Source of the DNA: Otis tarda
Taxonomy: Eukaryota; Chordata; Aves; Otidiformes; Otididae
Reading direction: 5' to 3'
NCBI GenBank assembly: GCA_026413225.1
Contig: CM048555.1
Span: forward strand, 79,987,785-80,051,784
DNA length: 64,000 nt
Positions within the stretch are counted from its first letter, which is position 1. The number at the start of each line of letters is the position of its first letter. The position numbers were made by a program, and so were the translations under genes. The notes beneath the pieces were generated by a model. It was not told where the DNA came from and did not search any database. It saw nothing but the letters and a program-made list of their open reading frames with translations. Below, piece by piece: positions 29,991 to 64,000 of this stretch.

Positions 29991-31800
29991 TGGGGTGGGA
30001 AGCGTGAGGAGGAACACACCAACTCCCTTTCCCATTTAAATCCAAAGCAGGACCTTCACACCTTGCAGGGCTGTGGCCTTGCCAGGCTGCCCGCAGCTGT
30101 AGGTAGATGCCCATCAGCTAAAACCCCACGCAGTGCCATCCCAGTGGTGACAAACATGTCCTGTCCGCCCTCTCCCTGCTGTCCAGCACCCATCCCAAGG
30201 GGCTCACTGCCTCCCCATGTGTTAATGGTCCTGGTGGAGCACCGAGCCCTTCGTGACACCTCACTTCAGCCCAAAGGTGCTGTACAGCCTTTCCAGCTTT
30301 CCGAGGCCACTCTTGGGCACCAAGCAGGGACCTAGGGGCTATCCTGGGGAAGAGACCCTCACAGGCTGGAGAAAGCTGCCACAGATAGACCATGGGCACA
30401 GGTGACCCCATGGCTCCCAGGAGGAGTTCTTCGATGGATGCAGAACCACTTCTTGCCCATTCTGTGTCCATTCATGGGAGTGCCAGCCCGTCCAGGAGGG
30501 ATCCATCTTGGGTAGGAACCCACCCTCACTCTCCAGCCATCTGGCCAGAGGATCCACAGGCACTCAGGACAGTGAACCCACATCCTCCATCACAGGCCAA
30601 GACCTCAAAAGGGAAAGATGTTTGCCACATACCCCCCTTCCCTTCCCCTCCCCAGCTGCTTCTTGCAGCCAAGGCCTTCCTGTTTGTACCACTTTGAGGA
30701 TCTCTGTATTTGGCTCCTTCTGGAGGTCCCTTTTTGAACCTTGCTGTGAAGGTGGACGCGACCAACCCACCTGAAAGCAACACAGAGCTGTGAAAGGGCT
30801 CATGAGCCTCCCCAGGTCCTGCTCCCCCTTCACCCTCCTGCAGAAGAGGGTGGTACACGACCAGTGCAGCCCGCAGTCCGAGCGGTCCTTCACCGCTCAA
30901 GGGACTGGCACATCTCAAAGGTCCCCATGCCAGAGCACAGAGCAGCTCAGGTCCCCAAAATTTCAACCTGTCCTCTTGCTCAACAGCCCTTTAAAGTTAA
31001 CACTGCAAGGACTGTTTCTCCCTTTTCCTGATAGCCTGTCCATGTTTATTTTCATACGTATATGAAAATTATATATAAAGACTGAAATCAACGTTGCTTC
31101 TGTGACAGCTCATGCTGACAGAGGCCAAAACTGGTTCTCTTCAGGGAAGGTGAATCCCATAGGACGTGGAGAGATGGGGTGGCTGGAGGCAAGGAGCAAG
31201 TTTGCAGACTCCAGCTCCTCTTAGGTGATGGTGTCGGACCCTCACAGCTTGCATTCACATGCAAAACCCTCTCTGTTCTGCAAAGCGAGCTCCTCAAGGA
31301 TAGTGATGGCCTACAGGGAGCTGGAGGGCAACTGTCCAAGTCTGGATCCGGTGGTAGCTAACTACAGAATTTAGTCCTTGGAGAAGTGGATCACTCTCAG
31401 GCTCCCCTATGACACCAAGTCCCCTAGGTTTTGGGCTCATCTCTGGTTTGGATGATGCCGAGGAAGTCAGAACTACAAAGGCAACTCTAGTCAGGTCCAT
31501 ACACCCTCAGTGCTCCACGTCAGGTAAAAGGTGTGGTTATTTCTCACACTTCCCCACAAAAGGATGAAGGAATCCCATTTTTGACTGCCCAGACTCCCAC
31601 GGATAAGACATGTGTCCTTACATTTACAATCGAGATGCTCAAGCACTGCAGATGGTGAGGATTATAGAAGTATCTCAGCCACAGGGATCCCCACCACCAA
31701 GAATACGTACCTCGGCACCAGGAGAGAAGTCCAAGCCACGCTGGGAGCTTTAATAAAGGACACTGATTAGGCACAAAGTAGAAATGTATAAAGAGTGTAT
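29991..31800. other. Intergenic sequence, no gene seen
   Basis: Moderately GC-rich unique sequence. The open frames around 30.1-31.4 kb resemble no known family and lack splice support. TTTATT near 31034 is a second minus-strand AATAAA, about 0.8 kb past the preferred candidate at 31.81 kb. Confidence 0.45.
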
Positions 31801-31806
31801 TTCTTT

Positions 31807-31812
31807 TTATTC
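31807..31812 (-). terminator. Candidate poly(A) signal of a minus-strand transcript, possibly SLC4A11-like
   Basis: On the minus strand the sequence reads TTTAAAAACAGAATAAAAAG, then a CA about 10-20 nt on (ACACTCTTTATACA), then TTTGTG. This is a good match to a vertebrate cleavage/polyadenylation site. It appears to be the first AATAAA met when reading from the SLC4A11-like stop at 39.49 kb. If it ends that gene, the 3' UTR is about 7.7 kb. Variant or unrecognised sites nearer the stop could be used instead. Confidence 0.4.
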
Positions 31813-32440
31813 TGTTTTTAAATACAGAGTTTCCTCACACAATAAAGGAATTCCCTCTCCCTCCCCCCTCGCCCCAAGCAACTCTTATCTAAATAAATCA
31901 TCCACTCTAAAATCAACACGAGACAGAGGCACGCGCTTCAGGAGCATAGCTAGCAAGTGCAATATCTATAGGCAGGATCTCCCTAAATAGGAACACGTGC
32001 TTTCCCTCACTTAAAATAGCTCCCCAGCAATCCGTGACAGAAACCTCCCAATACAGAAATATTTAACCAGTTAGGTGCCGTGGGACACGTTGGAAAATAA
32101 AGCCATCGCGGGTCTTCTCCCCAGCGTGCTGCGGGCTGTCTCAGCTGAGCAGCTCCCATAGCGTTCGCCTGCGTGGAAAGGGGATGCGGGGTTTGAGAGG
32201 AGCTGGCTCTGCCTCAGGAAGGTTCCTCCTCTTAAATCCCCTCCTCGGAGCCCATCCTGCGTTTACACGCCCTACACAAAAAGCCGGAGGGAGTTTGGTT
32301 TGCACTAACATTCAGGAGCATGTACTTTGAAGAAGGGTTTGTTTTTGTTTTTTTTTTTTTTAAGACAAATTGTTTTCTGGGGTGTCTGTGTGGGAAGGAG
32401 GTATGACTTCACATCAATAAAGAGGAGAGAAAGAACAGAG

Positions 32441-32917
32441 GGCGGACATGGACCAGTTGGAGAGGGTCCAGAGGAGGCCACGCAGATGCTGAGAGGGCTG
32501 GAGCAGCTCTGCTGTGAGGCCAGGCTGAGAGAGCTGGGGCTGTTCAGCCTGGAGAAGAGGAGGCTCCGGGGAGACCTGAGAGCGGCTCCCAGTGCCCAAA
32601 GGGGGCTGCAGGGAAGGTGGGGAGAGACGCTTCAGCAGGGCCTGCTGTGACAGGACGAGGGGTGATGGTTTGAAAATAGAGGAAGGTAGATTTAGAATAG
32701 ACATCAAGAAGAAATTTTTTATGCTGAGGGTGGTGGAGCACTGGCCCAGGTTGCCCAGAGAGGTGGTGGATGCCCCATCCCTGGAAACATCCAAGGCCAG
32801 GCTGGCCGGGGCTCTGAGCAACCTGATGTGGTTGGAGATGTCCCTGCTCCTTGCAGGGAGGTTGGACTGGGTGGGCTTTGAAGGTCCCTTCCCACTCTAA
32901 CCGTTCTATGATTCTAA
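32441..32917 (+). mobile_element. CR1 LINE, 3' end, about 480 bp
   Basis: The longest young-type CR1 here. It runs from the ORF2 end (GACATGGACCAGTTGGAGAG, GGGCTGTTCAGCCTGGAGAA, GAGGAGGCTCCGGGGAGACC) through GCAGGGCCTGCTGTGACAGG, GTTGCCCAGAGAGGTGGTGG and GGAGATGTCCCTGCTCCTTG to the TTCTATGATTCTA tail. It lies on the strand opposite the SLC4A11-like gene and faces another CR1 550 bp away. Confidence 0.97.
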
Positions 32918-33466
32918 CAGAGGGGCTAAACACTTCCAAAAATAACAGAGCACTAAGCCACCTTCCTTATTAAATCAGAGCGGCTCCGCCAAACATGAGA
33001 GGCTAAATCTTCAAAGGGTCAGCAGCACAATAAGCTTCTCACTTTCCAGCAGCTGCCGTGCTTTGCTGCTGAATCACGCTTTCTCCCAGGGGATTAGATG
33101 CACTTAGATTTACTGGGCACTTCAGATCAGAGCCTGGCACCTGCCAGGAACAGACACATCCAAGGCACATCCCAGTGGATACAGCTTACGGACGTGGGCA
33201 CTTAAAACCAGGCTCCTAGTGACACTTTGGCATCAGAACTCTTGGAGACATGGATGGGAGGTAGCTGCTTACACCTGGGCAGGTGAAGGAAGCTCCACAA
33301 TAAAGATGGGAATCACTTAAAAGCCTCTTTACACAGGCTGGGACTAGGCTGGGGATGCAGTTTGGATTTGGTGGCACAGGTTCCAAGTTTGAGAAGTTCA
33401 GATATACAAGATGCTATAGAATTAGGCTTTAAGTAATAGGAAGGTGGCTAGCACAGCTCCCAAGGT

Positions 33467-33595
33467 AGAATCACAGAATGGTTTGGGTGGGAAAGGACCT
33501 TCAAAGCCCACCCAGTCCAACCCCCCTGCAAGGAGCAGGGACATCTCCAACCAGATCAGGTTGCTCAGAGCCCCAGCCAAGCTGGCCTTGAAAGG
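33467..33595 (-). mobile_element. CR1 LINE, 3' tip, inverted relative to the copy at 32.4 kb
   Basis: AGAATCACAGAATGGTTTGG, AGGACCTTCAAAGCCCACCC, GCAAGGAGCAGGGACATCTC, ACCAGATCAGGTTGCTCAGA and CCAAGCTGGCCTTGAA. These 129 bp of CR1 3' end are nearly the reverse complement of 32790-32917, so the two copies could pair in one transcript. Confidence 0.95.
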
Positions 33596-36500
33596 AGTTC
33601 ATGGAGAGAAGGGCACACTGCATGAGCTCGGTCACATCACCCAGATGTCAATCAACCACACCTCTTGAAAAAGAGATCACCTGCAAAACTGGAGATGCCA
33701 TCACTCACGGCATCTTCTGCTCCAGGCACAGCTGGCAGAGACCAGCACAGCCACGTTACCGTGCCATCGCTCGTATGGACGCTTACAGAAACCATCACAG
33801 TCATCCAATCACATGAAACTTATCTAAATTCACCGCCTGGAGAAAGTGTGCCGAGACGCCGATTGTTGCTGATAGGCAGAGCAAGAACTGATCGCAGCCC
33901 TCCAGCGATCCTCCCAAGCACCGAAACTGATACTCCAGCTGTTGAATTCAATATGCTGGTTTTCTGCTAAACCCTGATCGCATAACAAGTACTTTACTGA
34001 TAGAGTGCTCTTTTTTTTTTCTTTGCATGCTAAGAGCAAAAAGCCAGCATAGCTCAGGTTAACCGAGATAATTGAATTGCCAACTGCTTCTTCCACTCCT
34101 TGCCATTTTGTTCACCTTCAGGACTCCCACCTGTGACTAAACGAGGGATGCCAACAGCTTTTGCAGCAGCAAGAATTTGTCACAGAGATCATGACCAACT
34201 GAGATGCCACATGCATCCCCTCTTCTGCTCCAAGAGCCAACTTCAGCTCTCCAAGCGAGCAGCTCCTTGCAGCAGAGATGCAAACGGGGAGCAGAAGGCA
34301 GCATCTCCCCTAGGACAGTCGCTTAATATTTAACGCGACAGCAGAACAGCGCCAAGCCATGCGAGCTCACGCAGAGTTTCCTACAAGGGAAAGAAGGACA
34401 GAGCCAAGGATTGTCTTAGTTTGAAAGGAAAACACACAAAAGCTGAAGAGGAAAGTGCTAATTTGTGTTTCTAAAGCATGTACTCTGGCAACTCCCTCGT
34501 CTGTCTGCTCTTTACACAATATTGATGGTTTGCTCTCCGCAACCAGATCTGGAGCCAGTAGTGTAATGGACAGGGTTGGGTACTTAAACGCCTTAATTAG
34601 ATGTGAAAACAATTAGAGAAGACTATTCTCTTCTAGCATCCACAGGCCTCAGCAAAGATAGAAAACGGGGCAAACCCATCCTATTATGCCTATTTTAGTT
34701 GTTTTGGAAGCTTGACAGATGAAAGGACAGCCCAACTGGAACACTGCGCCGTAAAGTAATCGTCTAAAGAGATGCAGAAGACAGTGCAACTGTAGGACAG
34801 TTATGAATCCTTCATAATTGCCTATTACTGCAAAGCGAGGCCCAAGGGAGCAAGCGCTGCCACACTGCTGCTGCTCAGACACAGGCTTGGGTTCTCCACT
34901 CCGCACTCCAGCAGCGTTTCCACAGAGCCGACTTCCAGAGAAGGTCCAGGGGAAGACGAGAGCTGGCTCAGGAGATGACAGAGAAAATGGCTTGCACTGA
35001 AGTTCTAGGGGGACAGACACGAGGTGAGCTTGAGCCAACTGTGGTTGTGCCCGTTAACCTTCCAGGTAAGTAGAAACACTACAACAGGCAGACGCAGAAC
35101 ACAGTGAACTGGAAAAAAATTTGATCGAGGAATAACATGAACACGTGTCAACAGATAGGTAGGTACATGCTTAGTGGGACACAGACTGGAAAATGGGAAG
35201 TGCTTTTGGCGACATGGCATGTCTCAGGTATCTTTTTTTTTTTGTTGCTGAGAACTCCACAAAAAAACCCAACCCCTTCCCTCCCACCCCCAAGTGTTCT
35301 CCAGCTATATCCAGCTTTGGCCAACTCCATGTTTCTTCAAAGAGTGTCCAGAGAACACAGTTCAGCAGCAGTTTCTAAAGAAGTCAAATACCATATGCAA
35401 AAGTTTACAAAGCTTCAGTCTTTTGGTGCAGCTAGGGACAGGGACCTTTTGGGGAGAACTGTTTGACCTGCAGTGTATGGAAACACGAGCATCTACCACA
35501 TCTGTTTTCAGAGCATCCCAGTTCACACAGGTGAAGAGTGTATCACGTCCCACAGTCACTGGGCTCATCTTGAAGCATATCACTAGATGGCAGCTCTGAA
35601 GCAAACCAGTTGAATCCATCGTCTCCATCCCCATCCTTCCGCAGCAATGCAATGATGCATATCCAAGTAGAGCTTGACATTTACTAATACCTTCAAATGT
35701 CGATGCCAGAGAATTCGGGGATTGCTGCTAGTGAGGTTGTCAGATTTGCTTCCTAAGCAATCTATAAAGTGCTATGCCTGTTCAACAGTCCGTGTTTTCC
35801 ACCAGATTTCCTTAATTTACATGGAGAAACACATCTATTTCCACATACAGCGTGTCCACAGTATTCCCAAAGGCAACAAAATAAATCTCAGACCAACAAA
35901 ACCATTCAGGTATAAATCCAATTTTAATTGTCAAGCTAACTTCTAGGTCCTACATTCAATGCAAGGATCAAAAACTACAAGTTCGAGAGTAGAAGTCTCT
36001 TCTATTCCGTTTCTGATCGTTTCGGCCGCTGTCAGAAGGCAGCCTCCAAAATCCACTCGTTTCAGAAGCCTTTTACTACCCTTGCGGCTCCAGCTGAACA
36101 TCACGGATTCTCTTAACAGCCACCAATATCTTTCAAACCCAGTTCTTTGGCAACAGTTATACATAGCATTGTGCGTATATAAAGAGCTTATAATAAAACT
36201 TCTTTTACATTCTAATTGTCTTAACCTTCACAGAAGTATTAAAGTGCTCAATCAACTCTGAACAAACTCTCCTTCCCTGGTTAGCCTACTTCCTGGAGAC
36301 GCCTGTATTTAAGTCAGCAAAACCAGAAGCAAACAAGAAAAGGTACTTGTAAAAAAAAAATTCCTCTGCAGGATCATTTGTGCCCCTTATGAGCTAAGAG
36401 GCCTCGAGTCTCACATCTCCTTTCTACCCATATATCGAGACATAGGTCCATATGTTCAACCAGTCTAAGCACAACTTTTCCCAACTTGTGCTCATTTCCC

Positions 36501-38571
36501 ATCAGTTGATTCTTTGGCCCCTGACTTCTGTTGAAAAAAAAATCCTGCAAAACAGAATCCCGTTGATGGTACAAAGAAAATACAAACACTGAAGTCATAC
36601 CAGTAAAGCAACAGCAATAAAAGTTATAAACAGGTGTTGTGATGGATATTTAACCGTTCAGTTATCTGGATTTTAACATTTGACACTATCTGAAATCAAT
36701 GCTTTCAAAGAGGCTTTAAATGGGGACACTTTCCATCCTTCTAAGTGGGGGGGGTGGAACGTACATCTCAAAATGGTTTCTTCTGGTAAGATCTGCCTGC
36801 CAGTTCACCCCACTGTGCTCTGTGCTGGAGGAAATTTCTCTGCTCTTCCTCAAAGAGGATCAGAGCCACGTTCCCTTGGGCAAGTCCTCTCCTTCCTCCA
36901 GCCACAGCTTCCACAATATGATTGAAACCAGCCCACAGGGCGACTTCTTCCTGCCAAGAGCTGAGACACCAGAAACGCAACCCCAGGACACGTGGGTTTA
37001 ACAGCTTACTCAACCACAGGATGACGCTTCTCACTCTACCTTAGTTAAATCTTTTGACGTCCGTGGGAAAAGCGTGTTATTTAAGCATCGTCAGCCCTCT
37101 GTGCTCCCTGTCTTACAACAGGTACTGAACTGTTTGCTGCCACCTGCTCTTTTTCTGTTGACTGAAGATCAGACATACTTTTACCACCTCCGCCTTTGCG
37201 CTGCCCCAAAATCCCGTTGGCTGACCATTTGTCCCCTGTTTCTACACGTACACTTTGATAACTGGTATTAGTGATCTCACCATAGAAATGATTCAAAATT
37301 GAGGAAATACTGACAAAGGTGGCCAGAAACCACACATGGATTTGTACCTGCTGTCCTGCCACTTATCAGACATGGCACGAGCGACCCTGCTGCCTCCAGG
37401 ACTGACTGAAAGCCAAATGCCTGGTGCGTTACCTGCTTTGATGTACTGGGGTGGTCATCCTGACCCAGAAACTTCTCAGCAGTCCCACAAGGGTTGGCTG
37501 GTGTGACGTGAAGGTCATACTTTCAAGGTCACAATGCTGTTTTGCTTGCTAAGCTGACAGTTTCCCCCTGCGATTGCTCTGGGAGATATCAGCCATGGCC
37601 ACGTTCTTGGGAACACTTACTGCTCTCCTCCATCAAGTATTAATACAAAGATGAAGAGTTTCATAAGAAAATAAAAATTTGGTTCTTCACACGTTTTAAA
37701 GCTGTGGACAGCTACGCGAAGATGAAATACTACCTGATATTTAGTGCAAACGCACCAAATCTTCAGTGGCTTGAGCCTGACTTAGTTTCAAGCATAGGAA
37801 CTTTTTACCAATGCCTTCCTCCCTCATTACAGAAATTGTCTTCCTCATCATGCAGAGGACATCCAATCAGTAGGGCACGTGCTGATAAACTCTGCACCAT
37901 CCATTTACCAGGCAAGCAATTGATAAGAAACGCTTTCTCTGTGCTAATAATACATTTGCATTTCATTTTATATTGCCCTTCCTCCTCCTTTTCTACTGTT
38001 TCAAAGTTCATTATCTTCAGAGGTCCACATTTTTCTCAACACTTTACCTGTGATCTGCAGTGTGCAGCAAAGGGCAAGCACTGAACTAAAGGGCAGCTTG
38101 TTTCACAGTACTCCAAATAAGAAAACTGACCATAGTGCAAGCAAAATTAAATAAACGGAAATATAAAAGACAGCAGAAGTTAGATTCATCCAGAGATATA
38201 ATATAATGTCTGGGAGTGGGGAAAACCAGAATAGCTACAAAACAGAAACAATGGAATGACCAACAAATATTGATTAGGCAAAAGAGGAAAACTTTCATCG
38301 CATGCTGTACATCAAATGCAAAATTCACACGTTTGAGCATCAAGACAGAATGATGAAGGTCTCAAGCCATGGGAAGAGGAAAGCAAAGGAACACCTTGAA
38401 TAAAGCAACACATGAACAAAACCAGTAACTGAGCAGCTTCAAAAGGAAAAAAGTGACCATATCTGAAATGAGGAAAAAGCAGCACTGAAGCAGAGAACAA
38501 GTATATGGTCAAGACATCACGGGTAACACTGACTGCACAAAACACTTGATATTTTGAAAGAATCAGGCCTA

Positions 38572-38650
38572 TTTGTATATCTATGCAAAATATATACACA
38601 AATCCATATGTATATATGTACACATAGGCACTACTGTACATATGTATAGG
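38572..38650. repeat. TA-rich low-complexity stretch
   Basis: TATATACACA, CATATGTATATATGTACACA and TACATATGTATAGG. Alternating purine-pyrimidine TA/CA/TG repeats about 80 bp long with partial self-complementarity. Confidence 0.75.
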
Positions 38651-39489
38651 CAACCATTAACCCAACCGCCCTTTGACGAGTTTCAGCATCTGACTGGGTG
38701 CAAGCAAAAACATTGCAGTTGTGCAAATGACACTTCTGTGTTTGATTAGTGGGAAGTAATGGCAGAAAGATCCAAAATAATTCCCAAATAGCTTAGACCC
38801 AGAGGCAGTTTCATAAACATCACCATGCGAGCCCAACCTCTGAACATTTCCAGCTCACTGGTAGGAATTAAATATTCATCCAAAGCTGTGGATTGTATTA
38901 CAAATTATATCTGTTTCCAACCCTGCTAATGTGAAGAGATGGTCAGACATCTCCCCTGACATCAGTGGATTAGCATGAGGCCATCCCACCCAGAATACCA
39001 ATTTGGGAGAATGCTGGATGCATGGGAAATGGAATTCAAAGGCCAGAACAGGACTATCATTCTGTAAAAGAAGGGTCAGTTTCTGTCGTTAGTGTTCTGG
39101 AAGAAAGGGATGCGGTGCATAAAAAAAGAGTTTCCCCCCCACCCCTCAAAACAAGGGAACACACAACAACTCTGAGAATGCATGCTCCAACCGTATGGAC
39201 ATGCTGATCTTTGGGGTTTCCAGTTCTGGGATGTGGAAAGTAGCATTTCCATAAAGCTTGCTTGCCTCACAGCTCCAAAAGAGCATTGGTCTCCAAAGTC
39301 CAAGGCTGTTTTGGTTTGACACTTCAATGCTCAATTTGTCCTTGATATTTGTGCATTACCAATGCCATACTAGAGCAGAAAGAAAGTGGTGAAAGAAAGA
39401 ACTGCAGATAGATTGTTCTACACCTCGGCAAAGCTGCCTTCCGACTCCGAAAGAGCTGTCCTAGCTGCTCCATGCATGAAGGTTCCTGT

Positions 39490-61586
<22,097 letters not shown>

Positions 61587-64000
61587 CTAGTGTAAACCAT
61601 AACAAGAGTCACGTTAGCACTGCCCATTTGTAAAGCATTGAAACTCTACTCAAATCAGCCATGCGTACCACTAGTTATTTTCATGTTGCAAGGCAGAAGT
61701 AGAAATTCAGTCCACACTTAGGTCTTAAACATAGAGATAGGTCTTTAACCCTTGATTTTGGCATGACCACGCTCTTTTGATCACCTAGGACCAGAGGTAG
61801 AAGCATCAACATGCCACCAGACTGCTTCAACAGACATTTTGGCATCGTCAAAACAGGAAGTACTGGAAGCCTTTTGTTCAGTTTTGCCAGACTCAAAAGC
61901 TTGGAAGAGGATCAAGCAGAAACCCTAAGTTTAGGGTTTATAAACCCACCACCTCCTGCTTTTTAATACCAACTTTATAGGTATTCTGGACTATGGTCCT
62001 GATGAGCTTTGTGATGATCACTTGTCTTCACAACTCATGATGCCTTGGGAAGGAAAACATGAAGCATTCCGTTTTTTCTTAGGCAGAAATCTGAGGTTAT
62101 AGGCTTGAATCAATCATATGCTATATGGAGCCAATTAGTGCTAGCAGATTTAGAAAAACAAATAGCACAAGAGGTCAGGAATGCGCACATTGAGAGTTTT
62201 GCTATAAAAAAAAAGCCCTTGTGAAAGAATGCCTTCTTTCTTTTCCATCCTCTCGCCCCCTCTCATCTCCATCGGAAAAAACACACCAGGCCAAAACAAA
62301 AGCAGCCAGAAAGAGAATTAAAGTGTCATAATATGAATTTAAGGGCCTCTGAAGTAGCTTCCTTTCCCTTTCCTGTTTTCAGGCTGGTGTCCATCCCCAG
62401 TGAGCTCATATCACACAAGAGAAAGGATGAGAGACGACAACAGCTGATATTCCTGGAGGAGAACATAAGTTTTTCCACAGAACAGATTCTTCAGAGACGA
62501 TGCGCCAGAGAAGGCCTCTTCAAAGAAAACCTTCAACCTGTCTGTGGCAGAATCCTTGATGACACTCCTGCTTTGAGACACCTGGACAAGCTTGGAGTTG
62601 CCTAATTCCCCTTTCTGGAAGTCTCCTGAGCAGTCAACTTTCACACAGGCAGCAACCTCTAAGCTCCCAAAAGCCAACCCAAGTCTTTGCTTGCATCAAT
62701 CCCTTGCCGAGAGAGCTACAAGCCAATGAGTTGAATCAGAGAAGGGAGGGCTTTGCATTCGAGGTTGCTGGTGCAACACTGAGAAAACCTGGACATTGCC
62801 ACAACAGACTAACCGTATCACCAGAATGAAAAGCAATTACTCAGTGACTTTGGGATCTCATCTAACATCTGTTTTCTGCACCATTTGCAGTGCAGAGATA
62901 AGGACAGAAGGAGGATGCAAAAATCAAAGATGATGTGTAATCAACAGGCAGCCATATGCACAAAGGACACGTTATGATGGTTCCTGTTTGCAGACACAAG
63001 AGGATAGATATAAATATGACTCCTGATGCTTAGCATCCTTGAAAAAAGTAAAATTTAAGAAGGGCAGGGGCTGAAACTTGACAGTAGGTATCTCAAGCAC
63101 GCAAATATGAGCCTGACCTTCCAGGAGTCATAGGACCAGCTGTTCCAAGGCAGATTCCTCTCAATTTATTGTGAGGATTCAGAAACCACAAACCACATTC
63201 CTGACCACTCTTGGCAACCAAAAGGCCTGAAATTCACTTCTTGCAGATAAAGCTCTCTCATGTGATCTCAAGTCCAACAGCTGCAGGCTCCTACCTCACA
63301 CTCCCAAGTGCCTGAGAACCTTAGAGAAAAGCAAAGACTTGGCCAGGCAGACATTGGACTGAGTGGTAGTTTTATAAACAGAGATGGTCACATCCTTCTT
63401 CAGAGGACTCTGTCACTCCAGAATACTGCTTTTTGGACAAAGGAGTCTTTCCAACATGAAAGGTCAGAGGCAATGCCTGACAGCTTTAAAATAATTCATA
63501 AAAGGCAGGTAACGAGAACTAGAGAAGCAACTAATGGAAAAAAAACCACCACAAAAGGTTCATTCGCTGAGTAGAGAAAGCTACATAGGTGATGAGGTAC
63601 TCCCTAAAAAATTTTAAGATAGGTTAACTATAGTATGAAGGCAGAAGGAAGAGAGATGCCTTGAAGTACGTCACAAAAGCTCACACGTGGCTTTCAGTTT
63701 CAGCTTCAATCCTTGCAAAGCAAGTAGGAGTCCCTGCTGATCATGGAGGTCCCTTAGAACACACCATGGCTGGGTCCAAAGTACAAAGCAGTACTTGCTG
63801 CTTTAATCAGCCAGGTGAGATCCAAGGAGCAAAGAACCCCTTCTACTGGGCAGCAAAATCCACTTCATAATGGAGACAGTAACTACATCAGAATAAACAT
63901 ACTCTTTCACAAACATGACTAATCACTCTTTAATTGCAGGTAACATCATGAGCAAATCCCGCCTCCTTGTACAGATTCGCCTGAGACAAGCACTAAAATC
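61587..64000 (-). other. SLC4A11 intron, runs out of the window
   Basis: No upstream SLC4A11 exon (expected to end in a YPLDFTDG-like stretch) could be found on the minus strand up to base 64,000. The sequence is unique-looking and without recognised repeats. Confidence 0.7.

Larger units (their letters stand above)
31813..39489 (-). other. Noncoding region, possible long 3' UTR of the SLC4A11-like gene
   Basis: No reading frame here matches a protein family. Apart from two CR1 insertions it looks like unique AT-balanced sequence. Low-complexity patches: T run at 32350-32362, G run at 36747-36753, TATATG-rich stretch at 38572-38650. The transcript extent is inferred only from the poly(A) signals. 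Confidence 0.35.

Noticed and set aside
30526-30966. 146-codon minus-strand open frame
   Set aside because: GC-rich intergenic sequence without any recognised domain, splice support or repeat origin.
32414-32821. Open frames over the CR1 at 32.4 kb
   Set aside because: They are pieces of the LINE and its antisense, not a host gene.
61681-61896. Possible further SLC4A11 exon in this minus-strand open frame
   Set aside because: The translation does not resemble the expected end of the cytosolic domain (YPLDFTDG-like) and lacks fitting splice sites in the needed phase.

Overview
This is vertebrate nuclear DNA, and almost certainly from a bird. The main evidence is the number of CR1 LINE 3' ends carrying the typical avian tail of ATTCTATG-type octamers. 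An avian ERVL-type LTR, a few much older MIR and CR1 fossils, and compact split genes fit the same picture. No bacterial, organellar or viral gene organisation is present.

Two protein-coding genes can be read, both on the minus strand and arranged head to tail. (1) At 14.4-23.5 kb lies a complete two-exon coding sequence for a serotonin 5-HT7-type G-protein-coupled receptor of 426 residues, split inside the DRY motif by a 7.8-kb intron. (2) At 39.5-61.6 kb lie the last eleven coding exons of an SLC4A11 (BTR1/NaBC1)-type membrane transporter. They cover nearly the whole transmembrane domain and the C-terminus; the N-terminal cytosolic exons must lie beyond base 64,000. All eleven intron boundaries that can be checked at both ends (ten in SLC4A11, one in the receptor) have GT-AG sites and matching phases.

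Layout. 1-13.9 kb: noncoding flank downstream of the receptor, with a MIR, a solo LTR, CR1 pieces old and young, and an AT-rich nested palindrome near 6.6 kb. 13.9-14.4 kb: probable receptor 3' UTR with a MIR. 15.2-23.0 kb: receptor intron 1, holding two CR1s, a 540-bp GGAAA-type polypurine tract and a GC-rich stretch with two perfect hairpins. 23.5-24.7 kb: probable 5' UTR and promoter region. 24.7-31.8 kb: intergenic, with AT-rich homeodomain/POU-like motif clusters at 26.3-26.9 kb. 31.8-39.5 kb: no coding sequence; this may be a very long 3' UTR of the SLC4A11-type gene ending at an AATAAA near 31.81 kb, and it contains an inverted CR1 pair. 39.5-64 kb: transporter exons and introns.

The two genes have no obvious joint pathway; one is a Gs-type amine receptor and the other an H+/OH-/NH3/borate-linked transporter. 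The point of interest is the linkage. In human, HTR7 (10q23) and SLC4A11 (20p13) are on different chromosomes, so this receptor may be a second HTR7 paralogue rather than the HTR7 orthologue. No prokaryote-like or clearly new multi-gene system was found; the best leads are this paralogue question and several structured noncoding DNA elements.
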